From: Treponema sp.
GTDB taxonomy: Bacteria > Spirochaetota > Spirochaetia > Treponematales > Breznakiellaceae
Reading direction: 5' to 3'
DNA: 41,664 nucleotides
Assembly: GCA_031266775.1 (NCBI GenBank)
Contig: JAISAQ010000005.1
Location: 1 to 41,664 of the forward strand
Below, in pieces: positions 6,850 through 14,811 of the stretch. The translations under genes were made by a program, and so were the position numbers. The stretch's first letter is position 1; each line of letters opens with the position of its first letter. The notes beneath the pieces are model-generated. The model saw only the letters and a list, made by a program, of their open reading frames with translations. It did not search any database and was not told the DNA's origin.

Positions 6850-8607
6850 ATGGTTAGTCTTAAAATAAACGGAACGCCGGTTGAGGTGGAAGAAGGAACT
6901 TCGATTCTGGACGCGGCCAGAAAGATCAATATCAAGATCCCCACCCTCTGTTACAACCCGGATCTGCCTCCCTGGGCTTCCTGCGGGATCTGCATCGTCC
7001 GCACCGCCGGCCCCGGATCTCCCCGTATGGCCCGCGCGTGTACCACGCCGGTCGACAACAACATGGATATCATTACCCATGATCCCGAGATCATCGCGGT
7101 GCGCCGCACCGTAGTGGAGCTTATCCTCAGTAATCATCCCAACGACTGCCTCCAGTGCCCCCGTAACGGAAGCTGCGAGCTGCAGACCCTGGCGGCGGAA
7201 TTTGGCATACGCGAGGTTCCCTTCCGCAAGGTGCTCAACGCGTTTCCCGTGGACGATTCCAATCCGGCCATAATCCTTAACCCGGAAAAGTGCATACGCT
7301 GCGGGCGCTGCGTCAAGGTTTGCCAGGAAGTGCAGAATGTCTGGGCGCTTGAATTTCTGGGCAGGGGGATCAAGGGAAAGATAGCCAGCGCGGCCGACGC
7401 TCCCCTGGGGGAGAGCCCCTGCATTAAATGCGGCCAGTGCGCCGCCCACTGCCCTGTGGGGGCCATTTACGAGCGGGACGATACCGTCAAGGTGTGGGCC
7501 GCCTTGCAGAACCCGGATGTACATCCGGTGGTTCAGATAGCCCCGGCGGTCCGGGTTGCCCTGGCCGAGGAATTCGGCCTTCCTCCGGGAACGGTTTTTA
7601 CCAAAAAGATCTATGCCGCCCTCAGGCGGCTGGGTTTCAAGACCGTTTTCGACACCAACTTCTCCGCGGATCTTACGATCATGGAAGAAGGCACGGAACT
7701 CGTGAAACGGCTTACCGAAAAGGGATCGGACATTCCCCTTATCACCAGCTGCTGTCCGGCCTGGGTCGATTATATGGAAAAGTACTACAACGACATGATC
7801 CCCAATTTCTCCACCGCCAAATCTCCGCAGCAGATGATGGGCGCGATGATCAAGGCCTATTGGGCCGAAAAGGCGGGCCTTGATCCCGGCAAGGTCTATT
7901 CCGTTTCTGTCATGCCCTGTACCGCCAAAAAGTGGGAAACAAAGCGGAATGACGACATGAAGAGCGCCGGTTACAATTACGATGTCGATATCTCGATAAC
8001 TACCCGTGAACTTGCCCGCATGATAAAGCAGGCCGGCATAGAGATCCTTAAACTGGCCGAAGAAGACGCCGACAATCCCATGGGCCCCTACACCGGCGCG
8101 GGGACGATCTTTGGCGTCACAGGCGGAGTCATGGAGGCGGCGGTGCGAAGCGCCTATTTCCTTGTCACCAAAAAGGAACTGCCCGACGTGAATTTCAGGC
8201 CGGTCCGGGGCCTTGAAGGGGTTAAGGAAGCGGAGGTTGATTTTAACAACGGGACCAAAATACGCATTGCCGTGGCCCATCAAATGGGAAACATAGAGGC
8301 GGTGCTGAACAGGATACGCGACGCCAGGGCCGCGGGGAAGGAACCCCCCTACCACTTTGTGGAAGTCATGGCCTGCCGCGGCGGCTGCATAGGAGGAGGC
8401 GGCCAGCCTTACGGCTGTACCGATGAAATCCGCAGGCAGCGCACCGCGGGCGTTTATCTCGATGACGAAAAATCGCCCTACCGGTGTTCCCATCAAAATC
8501 CCTTTATACAGCAGGTATACAAGGAATTCCTCGGGGAACCCAACGGCCACAAGGCCCACGAGCTTCTTCACACCAAATACGAGGAACGCCCCCTGTACCT
8601 GAAATAG
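6850..8607 (+). CDS. hndD: [FeFe] hydrogenase catalytic subunit (HndD/HydA type)
   Basis: This 585-residue protein produces or consumes H2 at the H-cluster. The N-terminus has a plant-type [2Fe-2S] domain (ligands around 34-75), then the His-ligated cluster motif HPNDCLQCPRNGSC and two [4Fe-4S] motifs, CIRCGRC and CIKCGQC. All three H-cluster signatures are intact: TSCCPAW near 299, MPCTAKKWE near 355 and EVMACRGGCIGGGGQP near 503. The C-terminal small-subunit-like segment is fused on. It is thus a full-length trimeric/tetrameric-type hydrogenase, not a truncated sensor hydrogenase with a PAS domain. The AAGGAG overlapping the previous stop codon is the ribosome binding site. The maturases HydE, HydF and HydG are not in this window. 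Confidence 0.97.
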   Translation: MVSLKINGTPVEVEEGTSILDAARKINIKIPTLCYNPDLPPWASCGICIVRTAGPGSPRMARACTTPVDNNMDIITHDPEIIAVRRTVVELILSNHPNDCLQCPRNGSCELQTLAAEFGIREVPFRKVLNAFPVDDSNPAIILNPEKCIRCGRCVKVCQEVQNVWALEFLGRGIKGKIASAADAPLGESPCIKCGQCAAHCPVGAIYERDDTVKVWAALQNPDVHPVVQIAPAVRVALAEEFGLPPGTVFTKKIYAALRRLGFKTVFDTNFSADLTIMEEGTELVKRLTEKGSDIPLITSCCPAWVDYMEKYYNDMIPNFSTAKSPQQMMGAMIKAYWAEKAGLDPGKVYSVSVMPCTAKKWETKRNDDMKSAGYNYDVDISITTRELARMIKQAGIEILKLAEEDADNPMGPYTGAGTIFGVTGGVMEAAVRSAYFLVTKKELPDVNFRPVRGLEGVKEAEVDFNNGTKIRIAVAHQMGNIEAVLNRIRDARAAGKEPPYHFVEVMACRGGCIGGGGQPYGCTDEIRRQRTAGVYLDDEKSPYRCSHQNPFIQQVYKEFLGEPNGHKAHELLHTKYEERPLYLK

Positions 8608-8633
8608 CGGCGCGCGCCTTGCCGTATGTTTTT

Positions 8634-8660
8634 AACCGCCCCTCTCCGGGGCGGTTTTTT
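8634..8660 (+). terminator. Intrinsic terminator of the hydrogenase operon
   Basis: AACCGCCCC (8634-8642) pairs with GGGGCGGTT (8648-8656) over a 5-nt loop, and the second arm runs into a T-run to 8660. This is a textbook Rho-independent terminator. Confidence 0.9.
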
Positions 8661-8665
8661 ATTGA

Positions 8666-8694
8666 TTGACGAATCAGATGATAGGACATATAAT
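8666..8694 (+). promoter_or_regulatory. Strong sigma-70-type promoter for sugar ABC system 1
   Basis: TTGACG (8666-8671) and a perfect TATAAT (8689-8694) are 17 bp apart, immediately behind the hydrogenase terminator. Transcription would start near 8701. The leader is then about 38 nt and contains CGGAGG at 8726-8731. Confidence 0.85.
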
Positions 8695-8738
8695 ATTTTC
8701 ATCGCTTTTGAGCGTAAATATCTTTCGGAGGCAAAAAC

Positions 8739-10022
8739 ATGACGAAAAAGATTATGTTTGGCGCAGTGTTGTTGACTGTTGCAGGTCTTTTGTTCGCGGG
8801 TCCCGGCCAGCAGGGCGGATCGGGCGGCAAAAAGGTCATTGAATTCTGGCATATCCAGAACATCGGCGAGATTACTGACATTATCGAAAACGCGGTTAAG
8901 CGTTTTGAGGCGGCCAATCCTGATTACAAGGTGAACATAACGATTACGGCCAACGACGCCTACAAACAGAAGATCGCGGTGGCGGTAGCTTCCCAGCAGT
9001 TGCCGGACGTATTTATTTCCTGGACGGGCGGGACCACCAATGAGTATATCAAGGCGGGGCTTCTTGCCGACATGACTTCCTATTTTAACAAGGATAACTA
9101 CAAGGCAAAATTCCTTGAGGCGGGTATCGCGCAGGCCACCGTTAACGGCAAAATTTACGGCGTGCCGGTTGAAAACGCCGCCATTGAAGGCGTTTTTTAT
9201 AACAAGGATCTGTTCGCAAAATACAACATCAGGGTGCCGTCGACTATCAGGGAGCTTGAAGCTGCCTGTGACACCCTTAAGCAGAATGGAATCATCCCGT
9301 TTAGCCTTGCCAACAAAACCCAGTGGACGGGCCTGATGTATTATCAGGTGCTTCCCACGAGGCACGGCGGGTTACAGCCCATGGCAAAGGCGCTGGACGG
9401 AAGCGGTTCCTTTGAAGATCCCGCTTTTGTCTGGGCGGGCCAGAAGATCCAGGAATGGGTAAAGAAGGGTTATTTTAATGACGGCTTTAACGGTCTGGAT
9501 GAAGATTCGGGTCAGTCCCGCACCTTCCTCTATACCGAACAGGCCGCCATGCAGGTGCAGGGCAGCTGGTTTGTTGGAAACGTCGGCGCCGAGAATCCCG
9601 ATTTCCTCAAGAAAGTCGGGTTCTTTAATTTCCCCGGCGATGAAACCGGCGCCGGAAATGCAAAAACGGTAACCGGCACTATAGGCGATAATTTTTATCA
9701 TATTTCCAGCAAATGCCAGTATCCCGAAGCGGCTTTTGAGATGCTCAAATACCTCCTGGACGATCAGTCCGTAAGGGAACGCGTCGCGCTGGGCCGGATT
9801 CCGCCGGTAAAAAACATTACCATTACCGATCCGCTGGTAAAGCAGGTTTTCGACGCGATTCAGGCCGCGCCCGACATTCAGTTCTGGTATGATCAGTCGC
9901 TTACCAATGAAGTGGCCGAGGAACTCAAGGTTGCTTCCCAGGAAGTCTTTGGTCTTACCATGACGCCCCAGGAGATGATGAGGCGGGTACAGCAGGCGCA
10001 GACCGCCGCGCTGAGGAAGTAA
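8739..10022 (+). CDS. Sugar ABC transporter, extracellular substrate-binding protein (family 1)
   Basis: The 427-residue protein starts with a Sec signal (KKIMFGAVLLTVAGLLFAG) without a lipobox cysteine. The mature part begins with the family 1 solute-binding pattern IEFWHIQNIGEITDIIENAVKRFE and later DVFISWTGGTTNEYI and NKDLFAKYNI. This is the architecture of CUT1 sugar-binding proteins of the MalE/UgpB type. CGGAGG precedes the ATG. Two permease genes follow at once, so it supplies the specificity of that importer. A GC-rich hairpin after its stop probably raises its transcript level over the permeases. The sugar is not deducible. In spirochaetes such proteins work in the periplasm and may be anchored by other means. 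Confidence 0.92.
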   Translation: MTKKIMFGAVLLTVAGLLFAGPGQQGGSGGKKVIEFWHIQNIGEITDIIENAVKRFEAANPDYKVNITITANDAYKQKIAVAVASQQLPDVFISWTGGTTNEYIKAGLLADMTSYFNKDNYKAKFLEAGIAQATVNGKIYGVPVENAAIEGVFYNKDLFAKYNIRVPSTIRELEAACDTLKQNGIIPFSLANKTQWTGLMYYQVLPTRHGGLQPMAKALDGSGSFEDPAFVWAGQKIQEWVKKGYFNDGFNGLDEDSGQSRTFLYTEQAAMQVQGSWFVGNVGAENPDFLKKVGFFNFPGDETGAGNAKTVTGTIGDNFYHISSKCQYPEAAFEMLKYLLDDQSVRERVALGRIPPVKNITITDPLVKQVFDAIQAAPDIQFWYDQSLTNEVAEELKVASQEVFGLTMTPQEMMRRVQQAQTAALRK

Positions 10023-10036
10023 ACGGCAGACGAAAG

Positions 10037-10074
10037 AAAACCGCGGGCCGGGCGAATATCCGGTCCGCGGTTTT
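10037..10074 (+). terminator. GC-rich hairpin between binding protein and permease genes
   Basis: AAAACCGCGGGCCGG (10037-10051) pairs with CCGGTCCGCGGTTTT (10060-10074), with one G-U wobble, and ends in four T residues. Such partial terminators commonly give excess binding protein over permease. Confidence 0.7.
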
Positions 10075-10081
10075 AAGCGGA

Positions 10082-10113
10082 AGTTGTTCAATAACTCCGG
10101 TTATTGAACAACT
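10082..10113 (+). repeat. Intergenic palindrome, type copy with UCCG tetraloop
   Basis: AGTTGTTCAATAAC (10082-10095) and its exact complement (10100-10113) form a perfect 14-bp stem closed by C(TCCG)G. The left flank GCGGA and right flank CTC recur at other copies. The permease ATG lies 16 bp downstream. Confidence 0.85.
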
Positions 10114-10129
10114 CCAATACGGGGATGTA

Positions 10130-11029
10130 ATGAGCGAAAAATCCTTGCGGAAAGCCCGGCAGCGATCAATACGTGTTGCCGCGTCTGTTTTTTTGTTTCC
10201 TTCTCTTTTGCTCCTTGCCGTGTTCGTTGTCTATCCAATCATTGATTCTTTTTCCATCAGCATGGTCCAGTGGAACGGCATCAGTACCGTCAGAAAACCG
10301 GTTGGGCTTGAAAACTGGAAGGTCCTTGCCGTCGATCCGAGCTTCTGGGCCGCGTTTCGCAATAATCTCATTGTAATGTTCATTTCCCTTGCGACTCAGG
10401 GTGTGCTGGCAATATCGCTGGCGACTTTTCTTGATATAGTCGGCAAAAAGGGAGTTGTTTTCAAGGTAGTGTGGTTTCTGCCGTATCTGATTTCTTCGGT
10501 TGCCATAGGCATACTTTTCAAATTCGCCCTGGACGCGAATTTCGGTATATTCGCTTCCATATCGAAATTCTTTGGAGGCGGTACTGTCGATCTCCTGGGC
10601 AGGCCCGAAAGGGCCCTTCTTGCCGTAATGGGAGTGGTAAGCTGGCAGTATACGCCTTTTTACATGATCCTCTATCTGGCGGCGTATGGGACCATTCCCG
10701 TGGAACTTTACGAAGCCGCCGCCATTGACGGGGCGACGCGGGGCCAGTACTTCTGGAAAATTTCCCTTCCCCTGCTGCGGCCCACTATTGTTTCCGGCGC
10801 TACGGTAAGCATTATCGGTTCCCTTAAATATTTCGATTTGGTGTACGTTATGACAGGCGGCGGCCCCGGCGTTGCGACGGAGCTTATGGCGACGATGATG
10901 TACAAGACATCGTTTGTCAAACAGAATTTCGGCTACGGGGCCGCGGTCGCGGGCGGCATGTTCATACTGATTACCCTGGTGGCCCTGCTTGTTGTATTTA
11001 CCCTGAATAGAAAGGCGGCGGAAGCGTGA
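10130..11029 (+). CDS. Sugar ABC transporter permease 1 (MalF-like)
   Basis: This 299-residue inner-membrane protein has about six hydrophobic segments. The EAA loop (EAAAIDGATRGQYFWKISLPLLRPTI, near 200-225) is the docking site for the ATPase. The GGPGVATELMATMMY segment after it is typical of MalF/UgpA-type CUT1 permeases. The start at 10130 follows a GGGG tract and lies 16 bp after the palindrome. It overlaps the next permease by 4 bp, implying translational coupling. No ATPase gene is linked. Substrate unknown. Confidence 0.92.
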   Translation: MSEKSLRKARQRSIRVAASVFLFPSLLLLAVFVVYPIIDSFSISMVQWNGISTVRKPVGLENWKVLAVDPSFWAAFRNNLIVMFISLATQGVLAISLATFLDIVGKKGVVFKVVWFLPYLISSVAIGILFKFALDANFGIFASISKFFGGGTVDLLGRPERALLAVMGVVSWQYTPFYMILYLAAYGTIPVELYEAAAIDGATRGQYFWKISLPLLRPTIVSGATVSIIGSLKYFDLVYVMTGGGPGVATELMATMMYKTSFVKQNFGYGAAVAGGMFILITLVALLVVFTLNRKAAEA

Positions 11030-11862
11030 AGAGAAAAAGACGTATATCGGCGTGGTGGGCTCTGGCGTTCTTTTTCGCTTTTATATGGCTCCTTATCACC
11101 GGCCTTCCTTTTTATTATTTGATTATAACTTCCTTTAAGACGCTTGGCGAATTTTTGAGCGGTAATTTGTTCAGGCTGCCGGGAACCTGGCAGTTCAGCA
11201 ATTATGTACAGGTATTCAGGGGCGGTTTTCTGCAGTACCTCTATAACAGCATAACGCTGATTCTTATTGCCCTTACACTGCTCCTCCTTTTAAGCGCTTT
11301 TTCCGCTTATCCCCTGGCCCGGATGAAATTCAGGCTTAACAGGCCGATCTTCAGCCTGGTGGTAGCCGCCATGTCCGTGCCCATTCACATTACCCTTATT
11401 CCCCTTTTTATAATGGCGGTAAGATCTAATGCCTACGATACCCGCTGGGCGCTTGTCGGGCCAAACATCGCCTTTAACCTTCCCATGTCAATTTTTATTC
11501 TTACCGCCTTTATGCAGGGAATTCCCAGGGAACTGGAAGAGGCCGCGGAAATAGACGGATGCGGCAAGTTTTCCACGTTTTTCAGGATTATTTTTCCCCT
11601 TTCGACATCGGGGCTGGCTACGCTGGGAATCTACAACGGCGTGGTTATCTGGAACGAATTCAGTTTTGCGATGGTGCTTACGCAGTCAATGAGGAGCCGC
11701 ACCCTGCCCTTGGCGGTTTGGGCGTATCAGGGCCAGTATTCGAGCAACATTCCGGTAATCATGGCTGTTCTTGCCCTTTCGTCCCTTCCTGTCATCCTTC
11801 TGTATATCTTTGGGCAGGACAAGCTGGTCAAGGGAATGATGGCCGGCGCCGTAAAAGGGTAA
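11026..11862 (+). CDS. Sugar ABC transporter permease 2 (MalG-like)
   Basis: The 278-residue protein starts with a GTG that overlaps the previous stop (GTGA). It has six predicted membrane segments and an EAA loop, EEAAEIDGCGKFSTFFRIIFPL near 180, followed by WNEFSFAMVL. These features match MalG/UgpE-type permeases, the second half of the CUT1 channel. It ends the first ABC transporter unit; the next palindrome starts about 50 bp after its stop. Confidence 0.92.
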   Translation: MKRKRRISAWWALAFFFAFIWLLITGLPFYYLIITSFKTLGEFLSGNLFRLPGTWQFSNYVQVFRGGFLQYLYNSITLILIALTLLLLLSAFSAYPLARMKFRLNRPIFSLVVAAMSVPIHITLIPLFIMAVRSNAYDTRWALVGPNIAFNLPMSIFILTAFMQGIPRELEEAAEIDGCGKFSTFFRIIFPLSTSGLATLGIYNGVVIWNEFSFAMVLTQSMRSRTLPLAVWAYQGQYSSNIPVIMAVLALSSLPVILLYIFGQDKLVKGMMAGAVKG

Positions 11863-11910
11863 TCGGGGGCTTTCCCGCTGCTTCTGTTTTGAAACGGATT
11901 CTGTACTGGA

Positions 11911-11940
11911 GTTATTCGACGGCTTCAGTTATTGAATAAT
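11911..11940 (+). repeat. Diverged palindrome upstream of the purine permease
   Basis: GTTATTCGACGGC (11911-11923) can pair with GTTATTGAATAAT (11928-11940) with one mismatch and several G-U wobbles around the loop TTCA. The right arm is nearly that of the type copy. The changes mostly keep pairing possible in RNA. The preceding TACTGGA also occurs before the tyrS copy. Confidence 0.6.
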
Positions 11941-11978
11941 TTCCGTTTTGTTATCTATATGAATTAAGGGAGAAAATC

Positions 11979-13289
11979 GTGGAAAAACTTTTCAGGCTTC
12001 AGGAACATGGCACGACGGTGCGCAAGGAGATCTTTGCGGGCGTTACCACCTTTCTGACCATGGCGTACATTCTGGCGGTCAACCCGGACATGCTGAGCAA
12101 AACCGGCATGAGTTCAGGCGGGGTCTTTACCGCCACGGTGCTCTCGTCGGCCATTGCCACCCTGGTCATGGCCTTTACGGCGAACCTGCCTGTCGCGCTG
12201 GCCCCCGGCATGGGGCTTAACGCCTACTTCACCTATTCGGTTGTCATGGGAATGGGTTATTCCTGGCAGCTTGCCCTGACGGCCGTATTCCTTGAAGGAA
12301 TAGTTTTTATTGTTCTTTCTCTTGTTAATGTACGGGAGGCGATAATCAAGGCGATTCCGGCAAACCTGAAAAAGGCGGTGGCGGTGGGCATTGGCCTTTT
12401 TATCGCCCTAATCGGGATGACCAACTCCGGCATCGTAACAGGCGGCGGGGGAACCATAGTCGCTCTGGGCGCCCTGGTAGAAGGGGAGTCTCTGCTTCAC
12501 GCCACTCCCGCCCTTCTTGCCCTTATCGGCCTTGTGATTATCATTGTTCTTTATTCCCTCAGAATTCCCGGCGCCATACTTATAGGGATTCTTGTGACAA
12601 CGGTTATCGGCATTCCCCTTGGGATAACGCGGATTCCGCGGTCTTTTTATCCCGTGAGCTTTCCGGAGGCCCCGCTTTTTTTGCGGTTTGAATTCAACAA
12701 TCTTTTGACCTTTAAATTTTTTACCGTGTTTTTCACCTTCCTTTTTGTCGATATTTTCGATACTGTCGGGACCCTTGTAGGCGTGACAACCCAGGCGGGC
12801 CTTATCAATGCGAAAGGGGAAATTCCCAGGGTCAAGCAGGCGCTTCTTGCCGACGCCGTGGGGACCGTGGCCGGCGCGGCCCTTGGTACGTCCACCGTTA
12901 CCAGCTATGTGGAAAGCACGGCCGGTGTTGCCGCCGGAGGACGCACCGGGCTTACCTCCGTTTCAACAGCCCTTCTCTTTATCATTGCCCTGTTCCTTTC
13001 GCCCGTCTTCCTGCTCATTCCCGGCGCCGCGGCCGCTCCCGCGCTGATCTTCGTGGGTTTCCTCATGATGAAGGCCGTTACGGGCATTGATTTTTCCGAT
13101 CCCGCCGAAGGCATTCCGGCGTTTCTGACCATCGTCATGATGCCTTTTGCCTACAGCATAGCGGAAGGAATTGTCTATGGGGTTCTGTCCTATGTGATCC
13201 TCAAGACGGTAACGGCGAAATGGAAAGACGTTACCGTTGTTACCTGGGTGCTTTTTGTGATCTTTGTACTGCGTTTTTTTATTAAATAG
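11979..13289 (+). CDS. AzgA-type purine (guanine/hypoxanthine) permease
   Basis: The 436-residue polytopic membrane protein begins with FRLQEHGTTVRKEIFAGVTTFLTMAYILAVNPDML, the hallmark of the AzgA branch of nucleobase transporters. It also has GLNAYFTYSVV, DIFDTVGTLVGV and TVTSYVESTAGVAAGGRTGL, the substrate-site segments of this family. About 12-14 hydrophobic segments are visible, and length matches family members. It should import purine bases with protons. The GTG start has AGGGAG upstream. It is transcribed alone or with dinB. I looked for a purine riboswitch in the 116-bp leader and saw none; a diverged palindrome is there instead. Confidence 0.9.
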   Translation: MEKLFRLQEHGTTVRKEIFAGVTTFLTMAYILAVNPDMLSKTGMSSGGVFTATVLSSAIATLVMAFTANLPVALAPGMGLNAYFTYSVVMGMGYSWQLALTAVFLEGIVFIVLSLVNVREAIIKAIPANLKKAVAVGIGLFIALIGMTNSGIVTGGGGTIVALGALVEGESLLHATPALLALIGLVIIIVLYSLRIPGAILIGILVTTVIGIPLGITRIPRSFYPVSFPEAPLFLRFEFNNLLTFKFFTVFFTFLFVDIFDTVGTLVGVTTQAGLINAKGEIPRVKQALLADAVGTVAGAALGTSTVTSYVESTAGVAAGGRTGLTSVSTALLFIIALFLSPVFLLIPGAAAAPALIFVGFLMMKAVTGIDFSDPAEGIPAFLTIVMMPFAYSIAEGIVYGVLSYVILKTVTAKWKDVTVVTWVLFVIFVLRFFIK

Positions 13290-13342
13290 AGCGCTTTAAA
13301 ACAGAGTGCTTTAAAAACGGCCGGGCTTTGGAACCGGCCCGT

Positions 13343-13384
13343 CTGTCCGGCAACTTCGGCTGCCGGGCAGATCCAATATTTTTT
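13343..13384 (+). terminator. Hairpin with UUCG tetraloop and T-run after the purine permease
   Basis: CTGTCCGGCA (13343-13352) pairs with TGCCGGGCAG (13361-13370) with one G-U wobble. The loop contains C(TTCG)G. Six T residues lie nine bases further on, at 13379-13384. It may terminate the permease message or structure the DinB gene leader. Confidence 0.55.
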
Positions 13385-13404
13385 ATCAGGGGAGGAACGG
13401 ACAG

Positions 13405-13935
13405 ATGAAAGAAATGGTTATCATGTTTGCCGGATACAACAAAGAGGCGAACCAGGCGCTTCTTGGCATTCTGAACAAGATGTCGGACGAGGACAGGGAA
13501 AAGGCGCGCGGAAGCTACTACAAGAGCCTTTCCGGCATTGTCTCCCATATTCTGGGAGGCACGGTTTACATGCTGGGGATGTTAAAGGACGCCGTGAGCA
13601 AAAATTCCGCGGCGCAGAAAGCCCTGGCGGCTCTGGGAAAAGTGACGGTGCCCGGCGGAAAGTTAACCGCGGACCAGTGGAAAAAACTCGCCGAAGACAT
13701 AAAGACCGCCGATAACGCCTGTGTCAAATTCGTGTCGGCCCTTTCCGAAGCGGAACTCGGCGCGCCTGTCAAAACGGACTGGTACGGCGGGAAGCCCGCC
13801 ACGGTTCCCCTTTACTTTATGCTCGGCCAGCTTACCGCCCACGGGACCCATCACCGCGGGCAGGTTTCCCAGATCCTTGACAAGCTCAAGATAGACAACG
13901 ACTGGTCGGGGATCAATGTCAAGCTCCTTCCCTAG
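13405..13935 (+). CDS. DinB-fold protein
   Basis: This 176-residue protein has the four-helix DinB/YfiT fold signature: an early His in GIVSHILGG and the C-terminal HGTHHRGQVSQIL, together a likely three-His metal site. Length is normal for the family. Members include thiol-dependent metalloenzymes and many of unknown role; the name comes from DNA-damage induction in Bacillus and says little about function. GGGGAGGAA precedes the ATG. A good terminator follows, so it is a short unit on its own or with the permease. Specific function unknown. Confidence 0.85.
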   Translation: MKEMVIMFAGYNKEANQALLGILNKMSDEDREKARGSYYKSLSGIVSHILGGTVYMLGMLKDAVSKNSAAQKALAALGKVTVPGGKLTADQWKKLAEDIKTADNACVKFVSALSEAELGAPVKTDWYGGKPATVPLYFMLGQLTAHGTHHRGQVSQILDKLKIDNDWSGINVKLLP

Positions 13936-13970
13936 AGCGAAAGGTTTTTGACGCGTTTTTACGCGATTCG

Positions 13971-13999
13971 GGGCAGGGACAGTGATCCTTGCCCTTTTT
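13971..13999 (+). terminator. Intrinsic terminator after the DinB-fold gene
   Basis: GGGCAGGGA (13971-13979) pairs with TCCTTGCCC (13986-13994) with one G-U wobble over a 6-nt loop, followed by five T residues. Confidence 0.85.
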
Positions 14000-14019
14000 C
14001 TTTGCCGTATAAGCGGACA

Positions 14020-14047
14020 TTGTTCAATAGCTCTGGTTATTGAACAA
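14020..14047 (+). repeat. Palindrome copy upstream of the ThuA-like gene
   Basis: TTGTTCAATAGC (14020-14031) pairs with GTTATTGAACAA (14036-14047) with one G-U wobble around TCTG. The preceding TATAAGCGGA includes a possible -10 (TATAAG, 14008-14013) that would place the start of transcription at the foot of the stem, though the -35 is poor. CTCTATTTTTT follows. Confidence 0.75.
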
Positions 14048-14072
14048 CTCTATTTTTTAACGAGGGGTTGTC

Positions 14073-14798
14073 ATGAAAAAGAAAGCGTTGATTCTTTCGG
14101 GCGGGTGGGACGGCCATGAGCCTACATTGATTTCGGCCCGGTTTAAGGCCTTCCTTGAACAGGAAGACTTTGAGGTCTGTGTATCGGAGACGACGGATGT
14201 GCTTGGGGATCTTGCGCTGCTTAAGGCGCAGGATCTTTTTATCCCCGTGTGGACCATGGGGCCTGAGCTGCCGAAGCCTTTTTTTGAAACGATTGCCGAA
14301 GCGGTAGGAGACGGGACCGGGCTTGCCGGATGCCACGGGGGCATGTGCGATTCCTTTCGCGCCAATGTGCTCTGGCAGTTTATGACGGGCGCCAACTGGG
14401 TGGCCCATCCCGGCTGCGACGGCGTCAAATACCGGGTAAATATTACAAGCAAGTCAAATCCCCTTACCGAAGGAATAGGTGATTTTGACGTGTCGTCGGA
14501 GCAGTACTATCTCCATGTTGATCCCGCCAACGAGGTGCTTGCCACCACAAGGTTCCCTGTTGTCAAATGGTATCATTCGGCAAACGGCGAGGTGGACGTT
14601 CCCCAGGTATGGACACGCAAATGGGGAAACGGGCGGGTCTTCTACAACGCGCTGGGCCATCATAACGATGTATTTGATATCCCCGAAGCGTGGGAGTTGA
14701 TGAAGCGGGGCCTCTTGTGGGCCGCCTCCGGCAGACGCATTGCCGCCGAAAAGGGGCTTTCCGCGGATCAGTGGAAAAACAGCGTCGGCATGTACTGA
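14073..14798 (+). CDS. ThuA-like domain protein
   Basis: The 241-residue protein has the glutamine-amidotransferase-like fold of the ThuA family: ALILSGGWDGHE at the N-terminus, GLAGCHGGMCDS near 88-99 and GNGRVFYNALGHHNDV near 186-201. ThuA itself takes part in trehalose and sucrose breakdown in rhizobia through 3-keto-sugars, and the family often pairs with Gfo/Idh/MocA dehydrogenases. Exactly such a gene follows 13 bp downstream. The pair is thus likely to handle an oxidised sugar or cyclitol (inference). The ATG follows GAGGGG. The biochemical reaction is not established from sequence. Confidence 0.85.
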   Translation: MKKKALILSGGWDGHEPTLISARFKAFLEQEDFEVCVSETTDVLGDLALLKAQDLFIPVWTMGPELPKPFFETIAEAVGDGTGLAGCHGGMCDSFRANVLWQFMTGANWVAHPGCDGVKYRVNITSKSNPLTEGIGDFDVSSEQYYLHVDPANEVLATTRFPVVKWYHSANGEVDVPQVWTRKWGNGRVFYNALGHHNDVFDIPEAWELMKRGLLWAASGRRIAAEKGLSADQWKNSVGMY

Positions 14799-14811
14799 CA
14801 TGGAGGAAATC

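Noticed and set aside
6397-8571. Very long open frame antisense to the [FeFe] hydrogenase gene
   Set aside because: It lies entirely opposite a gene with all catalytic motifs intact. GC-rich codon bias on one strand commonly leaves the opposite frame open, and the translation shows no recognisable domain.
11863-11978. Purine riboswitch before the AzgA-type permease
   Set aside because: The conserved three-way junction bases of purine aptamers are not present; only a diverged palindrome is there.
10082-14047. Palindromic repeats as a CRISPR array
   Set aside because: The copies are one per gene gap, kilobases apart, without regular spacers, and no cas genes are present.
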